Source: Rhodospirillales bacterium (GTDB lineage Bacteria; Pseudomonadota; Alphaproteobacteria; Acetobacterales; Acetobacteraceae). From it: DNA of 59,932 nucleotides. Positions 9,284 through 17,769 of the stretch are shown here, piece after piece. The DNA is taken from NCBI GenBank assembly GCA_025351925.1, contig JANXVC010000119.1, positions 1 to 59,932 on the forward strand, given 5' to 3'. The translations under genes were made by a program, and so were the position numbers. The notes beneath the pieces were generated by a model. It worked only from the letters and a program-made list of their open reading frames with translations. It did not search any database and was not told the DNA's origin. Within the stretch, counting starts at the first letter, position 1, and every line of letters begins with the position of its first letter.

Positions 9284-9422
9284 CGGGTCCTTCGGCATCG
9301 TACTCAATGCGACAATCCCGCGTTGTCCGGAGCGGCGCAAGCGCGTCCCTGGGAGCGGCGCAAATGGATTGACAGGGCTGGGCCAGGCGCGGAGTTTCCG
9401 GCGAAACCGCAGGACGCCCGCC

Positions 9423-10421
9423 ATGCCAGTGCCCGCCCAGATGCGCCAGATCGCCCATACGCCCGGCGGGCCGGAGGCGATGCATGTCGCCACCGGCCCA
9501 GTGCCGGCCCCGACGCCGGGCGAGGTGCTCATCCGCGTCCAGGCCGCCGGCGTGAACCGTCCGGACGTGCAGCAGCGGCTGGGGCTTTATCCGCCGCCGC
9601 CCGGCGCGAGCCCGATGCTCGGGCTGGAGGTCGCGGGCGAGGTGGCGGCGGTGAACGGCGACGCCGGATGGCAGGTGGGCGATAAGGTCTGCGCGCTGAC
9701 CAACGGCGGCGGCTATGCCGAGTACTGCACAGCGCCCGGCACTCAGTGCCTGCCCTGGCCCGACGGCTATGACGCGGTCCGCGCCGGTGCGCTGCCCGAG
9801 AACCACTTCACGGTCTGGGCCAACCTGTTCGGCCACGGCCGCCTCGCGCCCGGTGAGAGCGCCTTGGTGCACGGCGGGACCAGCGGGATCGGCGTCACCG
9901 CCATCCAGCTTGCGCATGAGTTCGGCAGCCGGGTGTATGCGACGGCGGGCAGGGCCGAGAAGTGCGACGCCTGTATCCGGCTCGGCGCCGACGCGGCGAT
10001 CAACTACAAGAAGGCGGATTTTGCCGTGTCCATCAAGGAATTCACCGCGGGCGCGGGGGTGGACGTGGTGCTGGACATGGTCGGCGGCCCGTATATCGCC
10101 CGCAACCTGCGCAGCCTGGCGATGGATGGGCGCCTGGTGCTGATCGCCTTCCTGGGCGGACCCAAGGTTGAGGAATTGGACCTCACCGCCATCATGGTCC
10201 GGCGCCTTACGGTGACCGGCAGCACGATGCGCCCGCGCACCGCCGCACAGAAAGCGGCGATCGCCTCGGCATTGCGGGAGAAGGTGTGGCCCGTGCTGAG
10301 CGCCGGCCGCTGCGGCCCGCTGGTGCACGAGGTGTTCCCGCTGGACCGCGCCGGCGACGCGCACCGCCTGATGGAGAGCAGCGCCCATATTGGCAAGATC
10401 ATGCTGCGCGTCGCCGATTGA
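9423..10421 (+). CDS. NAD(P)H quinone oxidoreductase (PIG3/QorB-like MDR)
   Basis: A 332-aa medium-chain dehydrogenase/reductase without the zinc ligands, of the PIG3/quinone oxidoreductase group. The N-terminal GroES-like domain includes VNRPDVQQRLGLYPPPPGASP, typical of this group, and GLEVAGEV. The Rossmann motif is in VHGGTSGIGVTAIQLAHEFG (about residues 145-165), and NYKKADF follows. It reduces quinones or similar enones with NADPH. The gene is divergent from the binding-protein gene, with 139 bases between the starts. Confidence 0.9.
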   Translation: MPVPAQMRQIAHTPGGPEAMHVATGPVPAPTPGEVLIRVQAAGVNRPDVQQRLGLYPPPPGASPMLGLEVAGEVAAVNGDAGWQVGDKVCALTNGGGYAEYCTAPGTQCLPWPDGYDAVRAGALPENHFTVWANLFGHGRLAPGESALVHGGTSGIGVTAIQLAHEFGSRVYATAGRAEKCDACIRLGADAAINYKKADFAVSIKEFTAGAGVDVVLDMVGGPYIARNLRSLAMDGRLVLIAFLGGPKVEELDLTAIMVRRLTVTGSTMRPRTAAQKAAIASALREKVWPVLSAGRCGPLVHEVFPLDRAGDAHRLMESSAHIGKIMLRVAD

Positions 10422-10493
10422 CGGTCGGCGCGGGCACGTCGTGCGTGTGGCGCACCGCTGGCTGATGGCGTAGGGTGGGACAGGAGAAGCAAG

Positions 10494-11057
10494 ATGAACG
10501 TCGCCCTTCGCAGGACCATGACGCTGGACGACTTCCTTGCCTGGGAAGCCCAGCAGGAGGAGAGATACGAATTTGATGGGTTCCAGCCCGTCGCCATGAA
10601 TGGCGGAACGGTGGCGCATGCGACTATTGGGATGAACCTTGCCGCTGAGTTACGCTCGCGGCTGCGTGGCACTGAGTGCCGGGCCTTTGGACCGAGCATG
10701 AAAATTCTGGTGGCGGGCCGTGTGCGTTACCCCGACGCCTTCGTGACCTGCTCGCCGGCTGCCAACAAGGCGACGTGGCTGACCGAGCCGGTCGTGGTGT
10801 TTGAGGTGCTTTCGGAAAGCACGGCGATCGTTGATCAGACGACCAAGAATGCCGAATACCGGGCCACAGCCTCGATCCAGCGCTACGTCATGCTGTCGCA
10901 GGACAGCGTCTCCGCTGTTATCTATGAGCGCGCCCGGGACCAGTGGGTCGGCACCTTGGTGACCGATGCCACGGCAGTGCTCGCCATGCCGGAACTCGGG
11001 ATCGAGCTGCCGCTGGCTGCGCTCTATGAGGGGCTGACCTTCGATACCCTGGCCTAA
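10494..11057 (+). CDS. Uma2-family endonuclease-fold protein (DUF820)
   Basis: A 187-aa Uma2/DUF820 protein with a PD-(D/E)XK nuclease fold. The N-terminus (MTLDDFLAWEAQQEERYEFDGF) contains the family's E-x-x-x-E-x-x-DG start, and the catalytic core is readable as RYPD with D81 followed by VVFEVLS with E104. RYVMLSQ is the next family block. The biological role of these proteins is largely unknown; they are abundant in cyanobacteria and scattered, often mobile, in other bacteria. The gene has its own AGGAGAAGC-like ribosome site upstream and is convergent with the FAD oxidoreductase gene. Confidence 0.88.
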   Translation: MNVALRRTMTLDDFLAWEAQQEERYEFDGFQPVAMNGGTVAHATIGMNLAAELRSRLRGTECRAFGPSMKILVAGRVRYPDAFVTCSPAANKATWLTEPVVVFEVLSESTAIVDQTTKNAEYRATASIQRYVMLSQDSVSAVIYERARDQWVGTLVTDATAVLAMPELGIELPLAALYEGLTFDTLA

Positions 11058-11063
11058 ACCGCC

Positions 11064-12155
11064 TCAGGTATCCGCCAGCGCCCAAGGCGGCACCCGGGTC
11101 AGCCGGGCAATCCAGCGCAACGCGCCGGGCCAGGCGCGGGCAGCGAGGACCGCAAGGCCCGGCTGGGCGCGGCCAGCGCGATAGAGCCAACCGGCACGGC
11201 CGATCTGTCCCATGAGGTCGTGGCGCATGCGCTGGTGATAGGCTGTCGTCCCGGCATCCCGGTAGGCCCGCACCGCCGCAAATGCGCTGTGCAGCGCAAT
11301 CGAAATGCCGTCGCCGCAGAACGACGGAATGACCCCCATCTGGTCGCCGAGCCGATACAGCCCTGGCCAATCCGTCGGGCCGGACGTGTGCACATAGCCA
11401 TACGGCACGCGGAAGATCGTCAATGGCCGGTTCAGCAGCTCAGTGGCCCCGCGCAGCCTTCCAGCCAGATGCGGGCAGGCCTGTTCCAGATGCTGGCGCA
11501 CGCCGGGCCACGCGCTGCCGGCCGCCTTGAACTGGGTGCGGTTGACCAGCAGGCACAGGTTCGCCACGCCGCCCTCGATCAGCTGCAGTCCGGCATAGCC
11601 GCCACGGAACAGCAGCACTTCGACATGACCCGCCAACTCGGCCTGCTGCGCGGTATTCAGGGCAAAATACATCTTGAGGCCGATCAGATCCTCGGGCTCC
11701 TGGGTGGGTTGCCGCCGCATGCCGCGCAGGTCGTGCTTACCGGTGGCGAGGAACACTGCAGGTGCGCTCAGGCGCCCGTGACCCTCCACCTCCAGTTCGC
11801 CCGGCGAGACGCTGCGCACCGCATGTCCGCGGAGCAGCACAGCGCCAGCCTGCTCTGCGTGTGCCAGCAACGCCTCGTCCAGCGCGCGGCGGGACAGGCC
11901 CAGGCCTTGGAATGGCAGCGCCGCCTGCGCCACCCGGTCCCCATGCACCAGCCGGACCGTGTCGATCCGGGCAGCGCCAAGCGCGAGCGGGTCGATGCCT
12001 AGCCGGGCCAGATAGGACTGTGCCTCGTGGCTGACGAACTCACCGCAAATCTTGTCATGCGCCGCGCGCTCGCGCTCGATCAGCAGGGACCCGGGACCCA
12101 ATAGGCACGCCACGGCGCTGCCGGCGACTCCGCCGCCGGCGATCAGAGCCTGCAT
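11064..12155 (-). CDS. FAD-dependent oxidoreductase of a type III PKS cluster
   Basis: A 363-aa flavoprotein of the geranylgeranyl reductase/halogenase-like NAD(P)/FAD oxidoreductase class. It begins with the FAD motif IAGGGVAGSAVACLL, and the second FAD motif (YRLGDQMGVIPSFCGDGISIAL) is near residue 275. It lies 10 bases behind the methyltransferase gene in a compact five-gene cluster. By analogy with alkylresorcinol clusters in which a flavin monooxygenase follows the type III PKS (for example SrsC), it probably oxidises the polyketide ring after cyclisation. The exact reaction is inference. Confidence 0.85.
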   Translation of the reverse strand: MQALIAGGGVAGSAVACLLGPGSLLIERERAAHDKICGEFVSHEAQSYLARLGIDPLALGAARIDTVRLVHGDRVAQAALPFQGLGLSRRALDEALLAHAEQAGAVLLRGHAVRSVSPGELEVEGHGRLSAPAVFLATGKHDLRGMRRQPTQEPEDLIGLKMYFALNTAQQAELAGHVEVLLFRGGYAGLQLIEGGVANLCLLVNRTQFKAAGSAWPGVRQHLEQACPHLAGRLRGATELLNRPLTIFRVPYGYVHTSGPTDWPGLYRLGDQMGVIPSFCGDGISIALHSAFAAVRAYRDAGTTAYHQRMRHDLMGQIGRAGWLYRAGRAQPGLAVLAARAWPGALRWIARLTRVPPWALADT

Positions 12156-12165
12156 TGCGCCATCC

Positions 12166-12870
12166 TCACCGGATGCGGCTGATGCAAAGCCGGAACTGCA
12201 GGTGCCAACGCACCTTCGCTTTGCCCGCCAGCCCCGCCTGCTGCAGCAAAATGTCCCAGTCCCGCCGACGGAAGCTGCGCGCGACGCTGATGGGACCGTC
12301 GTGCTGCACGAACCGGTGCCATCCCGCGGCGCCGCTCAACAGGCGGAAGCCGTGGAACGCGATGGGATGGCGGTGCAGGTCGTTCACAAACCAGCCGCGC
12401 CGCGCCCGCGCCTCCATCCAAACCAGGAACTCCACGACCTGCGCGTCCGTCAGATGATGGGTGAACAGCGAGCTGAGCACGACGTCGGTCTCGCCCGGCG
12501 GCAGGTCGAACAGATCGCTGGTCACATAGCGGACGCCCATGGCGGCCGGCGTCGCGGCCTCGGCTGCCGCGGTGCTCCAGGGGTTCAGATCGACCCCCGA
12601 CAGCTCCATGACAAGGCCCCGACGGGTGCCCCAGCGATAAACGCGGCGCAGCATGTCACCCTCGCCGAACCCGACGTCCAGCACCGACAGCCGGGCGCCT
12701 GGCGCCATGCCGCGCGCCACCCGGCGCATGAAGGCGACGGTGGGCGGCCGCGCCAGGGTCACGCTGTTGACCACCGCGAGGTCGGCCAGGCACTGCGCGA
12801 AATCGGCGGCGCTGATAGCCTCGGTGTCCATCCACTCCAGCTGCGGGCTGCGGCGGCGGAAATCGTTCAT
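12166..12870 (-). CDS. class I SAM-dependent methyltransferase
   Basis: A 234-aa Rossmann-type methyltransferase. Motif I is readable as SVLDVGFGEGDMLRRV (residues about 61-76), an acidic post-I residue occurs in SGVDLNP, and motif IV is in TDVVLSSLFTHHL. The ATG at 12870 overlaps the PKS stop by ATGA. Its place between a type III PKS and a FAD oxidoreductase suggests methylation of a phenolic or pyrone oxygen, or of carbon, on the polyketide. The family is certain and the substrate is inferred from context. Confidence 0.88.
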   Translation of the reverse strand: MNDFRRRSPQLEWMDTEAISAADFAQCLADLAVVNSVTLARPPTVAFMRRVARGMAPGARLSVLDVGFGEGDMLRRVYRWGTRRGLVMELSGVDLNPWSTAAAEAATPAAMGVRYVTSDLFDLPPGETDVVLSSLFTHHLTDAQVVEFLVWMEARARRGWFVNDLHRHPIAFHGFRLLSGAAGWHRFVQHDGPISVARSFRRRDWDILLQQAGLAGKAKVRWHLQFRLCISRIR

Positions 12871-13934
12871 AGCCGGGTGAACCGGAACGTCTCGGCGCAC
12901 AGGCCGGGGCCGAACGCCATCGCAACGCCCGGTCCCGCCACGTCCTGCGCCAGGATGCGCGCCAACACGAACATCAGCGTGGCGGAGGAGACGTTGCCCA
13001 CGTCGTGCAGCACGGCCCGGGAGACGTGCAGCGCGTCGGAGTGCAGGCGCAGCCCGGCCTGCACGGCATCCAGCACCGTACGGCCGCCGGCGTGGACCGC
13101 CCAATGCGCGATGCCGGCGATGTCCTGGCCGCGCAGGAAGCCGCTGGAGTCGTTGCGATCGGCCTCGCTGCGCAGCGCGCCGGCGATCCGGGCCGGGACC
13201 TTGCCGGACAGGTGCATGTCAAAGCCCTGGTCGCCGATGCGCCAGGTGATCAGGTCCTGAGTATCCGGAATCGTGCTCGAGTGAAAATCATGCAGCGCGA
13301 TGCCGTGCGCATCCGCCGTCACCAGCGCGGCCGAGGCCCCGTCGCCGAACAGCAGGAACGACAGCACACGCTCCAGGTCGGGTGTTTCCTGCAGGTGCAG
13401 TGAACACAACTCCAGATTGACCACCAGCACCCGGGCGGCCGGGTCGGACCGGACGATATGGTGGGCGGCACGCAAGGCGGGCACGGCGGCGTAGCAGCCC
13501 ATGAAGCCGACCAGCGTCCGCTCCAGCGAGCCGCTGAGCCCAAGCCGTTCGGCGATCAGCTGGTCGAGCCCCGGCGCCGTAAAACCGGTGCAGCTTGCGA
13601 CCAGCAAATGGGTGATGCCCTCATCCCCGATCCCAAGCCGTGTCGCCGCCTGGACGGCAAGCGCCACGGCGTCGGTCTCGTAGCGCACCATCCGCGCCCC
13701 AGTGCCGGGGAAGGCGCCGCGGCGATAGAAACCCTCGGCGTCGATCTTCATTGCGCCGGGCTCGCCGGGTCGGAAGAACGAATAGCGATGCGCGATGCCA
13801 GAGCGTTCCGCCATGCGCTCGAACACCAGACGCGAGCGGTCGTCAGCCAGCAGGGTGCGGGCAAAACCCACAAAAGCCTCGTGCACATCGTGCGGCGGAA
13901 CGGCGGTGCCGATCCGGTTGACGTGCGCGGTCAT
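12867..13934 (-). CDS. type III polyketide synthase (chalcone synthase-like)
   Basis: A 355-aa thiolase-fold condensing enzyme of the chalcone/stilbene synthase superfamily. The catalytic triad is complete: Cys147 in GFMGCYAA, His281 in WAVHAGG and Asn314 in DVGNVSS. The segment SCTGFTAPGLD near residue 115 and FGDGASAAL near 197 are further family marks. Type III enzymes extend an acyl starter with malonyl-CoA and cyclise the chain without a carrier protein, which makes the neighbouring ACP and ketoacyl synthase notable. The start at 13934 gives an ATGA overlap with the ketoacyl synthase gene; further upstream the frame is only the antisense of that gene. Confidence 0.93.
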   Translation of the reverse strand: MTAHVNRIGTAVPPHDVHEAFVGFARTLLADDRSRLVFERMAERSGIAHRYSFFRPGEPGAMKIDAEGFYRRGAFPGTGARMVRYETDAVALAVQAATRLGIGDEGITHLLVASCTGFTAPGLDQLIAERLGLSGSLERTLVGFMGCYAAVPALRAAHHIVRSDPAARVLVVNLELCSLHLQETPDLERVLSFLLFGDGASAALVTADAHGIALHDFHSSTIPDTQDLITWRIGDQGFDMHLSGKVPARIAGALRSEADRNDSSGFLRGQDIAGIAHWAVHAGGRTVLDAVQAGLRLHSDALHVSRAVLHDVGNVSSATLMFVLARILAQDVAGPGVAMAFGPGLCAETFRFTRL

Positions 13935-15145
13935 GCGGCCCGCCGAAACGCCAGCACCGCGTTCAGCCCGCCAAACGCGAAGGAGTTGGACAGCGCCGCC
14001 TCGATCGGTGCCGCACGGGCGACGTTCGGCACGCAGTCCACGTTGCATTCCGGATCCGCCTCCCGAAACCCGGCGGTCGGCGGCAGCACGCCGTGCCACA
14101 GCGCCATGACGGTCGCGACCGCTTCCAACGCGCCGCCAGCCGAAAGGCAGTGCCCGATCATGCTCTTGCTGGACGACACCGGAGGCGGCCGGCCGAAGAC
14201 CCGGCGCAGCGCCGCGCTCTCGATCCGGTCGTTCAGCCGCGTGCCGGTGCCATGGGCATTGACGTAGCCGATCTCGGTGGCGTCGAGCCCCGCGTCATCG
14301 AGCGCCGCCTGCATCGCTGCGGCGGCGCCGTCGATATCCGGAGCGGTGATGTCGAGCCCATCGGCGCTCATCCCGCTGCCGGCGAGTTCCGCCAGCACCG
14401 ATGCGCCACGCTGCCGTGCGTGGTCCCAATCCTCCAGCACCAGCACCGCCGCGCCCTCGCCGAGCACCAGCCCGGTGCGGTCGCGGGAGAACGGGCGGCA
14501 GGTATCGGCGCTGAGCACGCGCAACGCCTCCCAGCACTTGAATACGCCCACAACGAGCGATGCGTCTGCCCCTCCCGTCAGCATCACGTCAGCCCGTCCG
14601 GCGCGGATGGTGTCGGCAGCGAGGCCGATGGCGTGGTTCGCCGACGCGCAGGCCGAGGCTACAGCGTAGGACGGACCGCGCAATCCGAACTCCATCGAGA
14701 GGTGCGAGGCCGGAGCATTGGGCATGACCCGCGGCACGGTCAATGGATGCACCCGGCTCGCACCCTCCCCATAAAATGCCAAATAGGCCGCATCGAGGCT
14801 GGACTGGCCGATGGCCGCGGCGAGGATGACGCCCCGTCGATGCGCCTGCGCTGCATTGGACGGCAAAGCAGCATTCAGAACGGCCTCCCGCGCGGCGACC
14901 ATGGCGAGTTGCGCGGTACGGTCCAGCAAGGGCAAGCGTCGGCTGTCGAAATGGGCTGCGCCATCAAAGCCGGCAATCTCGGCCGCGATGCTTGCGGAAA
15001 GGCGGGTGGTCGGGATCGCTGAGATGGGGCCGATACCGCTTCGCCCCGCCTGCAAGGCGGACCAAACGGCTCGGGCGTCATTTCCCAAAGCACAGATCGC
15101 TCCAAGGCCAGTGATCGCCACCCGCCTCCGCTTGCTATCCGGCAT
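13931..15145 (-). CDS. beta-ketoacyl-ACP synthase (KAS II/FabF-like)
   Basis: A 404-aa FabF-type condensing enzyme. The active-site Cys166 is in ASACASANHAIG, and the two histidines are H298 in NAHGTGT and H332 in SMIGHCLSAGG, so a full Cys-His-His triad is present. NSFAFGGLNAVL closes the protein as in FabF. It overlaps the ACP gene by 11 bases and the type III PKS by four, so it is surely part of this cluster and not the housekeeping copy. The likely job is elongating or modifying an acyl starter on the dedicated ACP before transfer to the PKS, which is inference. Confidence 0.92.
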   Translation of the reverse strand: MPDSKRRRVAITGLGAICALGNDARAVWSALQAGRSGIGPISAIPTTRLSASIAAEIAGFDGAAHFDSRRLPLLDRTAQLAMVAAREAVLNAALPSNAAQAHRRGVILAAAIGQSSLDAAYLAFYGEGASRVHPLTVPRVMPNAPASHLSMEFGLRGPSYAVASACASANHAIGLAADTIRAGRADVMLTGGADASLVVGVFKCWEALRVLSADTCRPFSRDRTGLVLGEGAAVLVLEDWDHARQRGASVLAELAGSGMSADGLDITAPDIDGAAAAMQAALDDAGLDATEIGYVNAHGTGTRLNDRIESAALRRVFGRPPPVSSSKSMIGHCLSAGGALEAVATVMALWHGVLPPTAGFREADPECNVDCVPNVARAAPIEAALSNSFAFGGLNAVLAFRRAA

Positions 15146-15422
15146 TCGGATGATGCGACCCGGACGGCGCTGCTTCCAGCGTGACGAGCACATGCTGAAC
15201 AAGGTCACCGATCGTCTGGAACTCGGCCCCAGTCCGTTCGGAGACGACAGGAATATCCACCTTATAGCGTTCCTCGATCGCGAAGATCGTCTGTACGAGA
15301 TCGAGCGAGGGGATGTCGAGGTCACTGATCGTCGCGTCCAGTGTCAGCCGCGCGCGGTCCACCCCGGTTTCTTTGGCGACGATATCCAGGATCTCATCGG
15401 CACGCGGGTCATGCAGTATCAT
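15135..15422 (-). CDS. dedicated acyl carrier protein
   Basis: A 95-aa acidic four-helix carrier protein. The phosphopantetheine site is Ser39 in the sequence DIPSLDLV, where the more common context is DSL; the residue before the serine is Pro, a variant found in some specialised ACPs. Helix 2 (LDLVQTIFAIEERYKVDIP) is normal, with EERYKVDIP as in FabF-partner ACPs. It is the first gene of the cluster and overlaps the ketoacyl synthase by 11 bases. No ACP synthase or transacylase is present here. Confidence 0.88.
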   Translation of the reverse strand: MILHDPRADEILDIVAKETGVDRARLTLDATISDLDIPSLDLVQTIFAIEERYKVDIPVVSERTGAEFQTIGDLVQHVLVTLEAAPSGSHHPNAG

Positions 15423-15536
15423 CCAACGCCTGTACTCTGATGCCCCACATTAGGTGCAGGTATTGTGGTCATGCAAAGGCAACCCGGTCCACGCCGCGTC
15501 CGGACGACCATTGTCTATCCGAACGAAGGCGATGCA

Positions 15537-16154
15537 TCAAACAATCGGCGGTGTTGTGCCAATGGTTGGACCGCCGCCCGCGGTATAGGCCGGTGCGCTC
15601 TCGTCGAAACGGCTCCAGCCACCCCGGCGATACTCGTCGGCCCGTGTGCTGACATCAACGGTCGAGTGCCTGGCCAGCACCTGTTCGACCATCGCGCCCT
15701 GGCCGTCATCAATGCGAACCGTCACCAGCGTGCCGCCGCGGCGTACGCCCTCGGCATAGACATGCGCGTCGGTTTCGCTCACACCAGCGCCGACGAGCGA
15801 GCCAAGCAGCCCGCCCGACGCTGCGCCGACGCCCGCGCCCAACGCCGTTGCGACGAGCCAGCCAGCCGCCACGACCGGACCTACGCCTGGGATCGCCAGC
15901 ATGCCAAGCCCTGCGAGCAGGCCGGCGCCGCCGCCGATTACCGTTCCTACCGACGCGCCGGTGCCGGCTCCATCCGCGACGGCGTCATTAGGGTCAGCCT
16001 CATCGATCTGCGCTACGCTGTTGTCGTACCGGTTGTCGGAGTTGTTTGCGACCAGGCTAATGGCCCTATGCGGCACGTCATTTACCTCAAGGTCGGCTAC
16101 AGCCTGGGTCGCATGTTCGTAGGTGTCGAACAGCCGGGTAATCACCGTGTCCAT
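15537..16154 (-). CDS. general stress protein 17M-like domain protein
   Basis: A 205-aa protein. The N-terminal 60 residues (TVITRLFDTYEHATQAVADLEVNDVPHRAISLV) match the flavin/YflT-type heat induced stress protein domain. A glycine- and alanine-rich hydrophobic stretch follows (about residues 65-125, with GTVIGGGAGLLAGLGML repeats of glycine zipper type), then a second alpha-beta segment with VTVRIDDGQGAMVEQVL. It is common in alphaproteobacteria, probably membrane-associated, and its precise role is unknown. It lies behind the ACP gene promoter region on the same strand, probably as a separate unit. Confidence 0.82.
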   Translation of the reverse strand: MDTVITRLFDTYEHATQAVADLEVNDVPHRAISLVANNSDNRYDNSVAQIDEADPNDAVADGAGTGASVGTVIGGGAGLLAGLGMLAIPGVGPVVAAGWLVATALGAGVGAASGGLLGSLVGAGVSETDAHVYAEGVRRGGTLVTVRIDDGQGAMVEQVLARHSTVDVSTRADEYRRGGWSRFDESAPAYTAGGGPTIGTTPPIV

Positions 16155-16251
16155 CAGAGAACTCCTGGATAAGACAATAACGCCGGTTTACGGCCACCAT
16201 ACCACTCGCAGCGCGATGCCAGGTCGGCGGAGTGCAGAAACAGGCTGTCGT

Positions 16252-16422
16252 TCAGCTCCCCTCAAGATCCTTCACAATTTCCGCCGGGGCCGATGGATCA
16301 AGCTTTTTCGCCTTCTCAATCAGTTCATCAGCCCGGCGCTCATCACCCTCGTCCATCGCCTCCAGCGCCTCTTCCGTCAAATCCAGCGCCTTCTCATGCT
16401 TAGAGTTACCCGTATCGCTCAT
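16252..16422 (-). CDS. small acidic helical protein, 56 aa
   Basis: I recognise no named family. The protein is strongly charged and predicted helical, with repeated Glu/Asp and Lys/Arg (EKALDLTEEALEAMDEG, RRADELIEKAKKLDPS), resembling a single TPR-like helix pair. The ATG at 16422 is preferred to 16437 because the five extra residues add nothing. It is 97 bases downstream of the stress protein and on the same strand. Conserved-looking composition argues for a real gene. Confidence 0.65.
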   Translation of the reverse strand: MSDTGNSKHEKALDLTEEALEAMDEGDERRADELIEKAKKLDPSAPAEIVKDLEGS

Positions 16423-16704
16423 AACCCGACTCCCCACGTCCGAAGGCGAAGCGTTCGAAGCAGATTACGGTTCCACACATGCCCAAATCGTCACGAGTTT
16501 GCGGCCATGGCCACAGATTAGGTGAACCGCGCCGGGTTTGCCGGAGGCTGGTTTTCTTGGGTGACGCCGCCACCGGGAGTGTCTCAAGTTCGGCATAGTA
16601 TCGCGCTTCGGTTTCAAGCCACGAAGGACGAGCCGGACGGGACGGAGACCGATCCGCTCAGGACCAACGTGATAAACGAGACGACGCCGCTTCGGCTTGC
16701 GGCC

Positions 16705-16781
16705 TGGCGCGCCCGGAAAGACTCGAACTTCCAACCCCCAGATTCGTAGTCTGGTGCTCTATCCAATTGAGCTACGGGCGC
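16705..16781 (-). tRNA. tRNA-Arg (anticodon ACG)
   Basis: On the minus strand a 77-nt cloverleaf is readable with encoded CCA. The 7-bp acceptor stem is GCGCCCG/CGGGCGC with discriminator G. The D arm has stem GCTC/GAGC. The anticodon stem is CCAGA/TCTGG with loop CTACGAA, giving anticodon ACG, read as arginine (A34 normally deaminated to inosine). The variable loop is short, and the T arm has GGAAG/CTTTC around TTCGAGT. All stems pair, with one G-T wobble in the T stem. Confidence 0.96.
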
Positions 16782-16856
16782 CTCGGAGCCAGGCGATTTA
16801 GCCCAGTGGTCAGGATGCCGCAAGGGCCCTGATGCCATCACTGCCCCGCAACCGCC

Positions 16857-17342
16857 TCAGCTCTGGCCGCCCTGCTTCGCGATCGGCGGCACGAACAGCG
16901 GCGCGGTGTCCCACGGGAACAAAATCCACGTCTCCTGCGGCACCTCGACCACCCAGGTGTCGGCCAGCCGCTGACCGGCGGGTTTCGCATACAAACAGGC
17001 GAAATGCGCCCGCGGCAGCAGGTCCCGTACCACCTGGGCGGTAACGCCGCTATCGACCAGGTCGTCGATGATCAGGAATCCGGCGCCGTCCCCAGCCGCG
17101 GCCGGATACTTCAGGACATGCGGCTTGGCCCGCTCCTCCTCGTCATAGGTCGCGACCGAGATGGTCTCGACCAGCCGGCACTCCAGCTCCCGCGCCACAA
17201 TCGCCGCCGGAATCAGGCCGCCGCGGGACACCGCCACGATGCCGCGGAACGGACCGCGCGGCATCAGCGCCGTGGCCAGCGTGCGCGCGTCGCGGTGCAG
17301 CTGGTCCCACGTGACGGTCGCGTAGCTGCGTCCCGCCGTCAA
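16857..17342 (-). CDS. gpt: xanthine phosphoribosyltransferase
   Basis: A 161-aa type I phosphoribosyltransferase closely resembling E. coli Gpt, which salvages xanthine and guanine with PRPP. The PRPP motif is FLIIDDLVDSGVTA (E. coli FIVIDDLVDTGGTA), and the start VTWDQLHRDAR, the loop GIVAVSRGGLIPAA and the tail DTAPLFVPPI align along the length. No ATG exists at the right place; a TTG at 17342 gives the expected N-terminus and overlaps the csaA stop as TTGA, so translation is probably coupled. The frame continues upstream, but that part reads as antisense-like sequence inside csaA. Confidence 0.9.
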   Translation of the reverse strand: MTAGRSYATVTWDQLHRDARTLATALMPRGPFRGIVAVSRGGLIPAAIVARELECRLVETISVATYDEEERAKPHVLKYPAAAGDGAGFLIIDDLVDSGVTAQVVRDLLPRAHFACLYAKPAGQRLADTWVVEVPQETWILFPWDTAPLFVPPIAKQGGQS

Positions 17343-17680
17343 AACAGCCGCCCGCCGGACGGGATCGCCTGGTCCGGCCGCACCAGCACCACGGCCCCCT
17401 CGGCGTCGGGCATGCCGAGAGTCAGCACCTCGCTGCGGAACTTGCCGATCTGCCGGGGCGCGAAGTTGACCACCGCGCAGACCTGCTGGCCGATCAGCGC
17501 CGAGGGCGTGTAGTGCTCGGTGAGCTGCGCCGAGGACTGCCGCACGCCGAGCCCAGCGCCGAAGTCGATCCACAGCTTGATTGCCGGCTTGCGCGCCTCG
17601 GGAAAGGGCTGGGCGTCGATGACGGTGCCGACCCGGATGTCAATCCGGTCGAAGTCGTCCATGGTCGCGGGGGTGCTCAT
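17339..17680 (-). CDS. csaA: CsaA-type tRNA-binding / secretion chaperone protein
   Basis: A 113-aa single OB-fold protein. The family marks are FDRIDIRVGTVIDAQPFPEARKPA near the N-terminus and VVNFAPRQIGKFRSEVLTLGM with ...VLVRPDQAIPSGGRLF at the end, the standard CsaA pattern. CsaA dimers bind tRNA and have been described as export chaperones in Bacillus. It is the upstream partner of gpt, with overlapping stop/start. The start at 17680 (MSTPATMDDFDRID) gives normal length; the frame upstream is antisense of the gamma-glutamyltransferase. Confidence 0.9.
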   Translation of the reverse strand: MSTPATMDDFDRIDIRVGTVIDAQPFPEARKPAIKLWIDFGAGLGVRQSSAQLTEHYTPSALIGQQVCAVVNFAPRQIGKFRSEVLTLGMPDAEGAVVLVRPDQAIPSGGRLF

Positions 17681-17769
17681 CGCCGCATCATGCCGGGCTG
17701 GCGGCATAATTGCCAAGTGCGAGTCGCCGTGGCAGCGTCCTGGCCCACCTTGTTCTCCAGGAATTGGCC

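Noticed and set aside
16685-16703. Small GC hairpin just downstream of the tRNA gene
   Set aside because: The stem is five pairs with an eight-base loop and no T run follows on the minus strand, so terminator function is not supported.
16438-16781. tRNA-Arg as an integration site for a mobile element
   Set aside because: No integrase, no repeat of the tRNA 3' end and no change in composition were seen near it.
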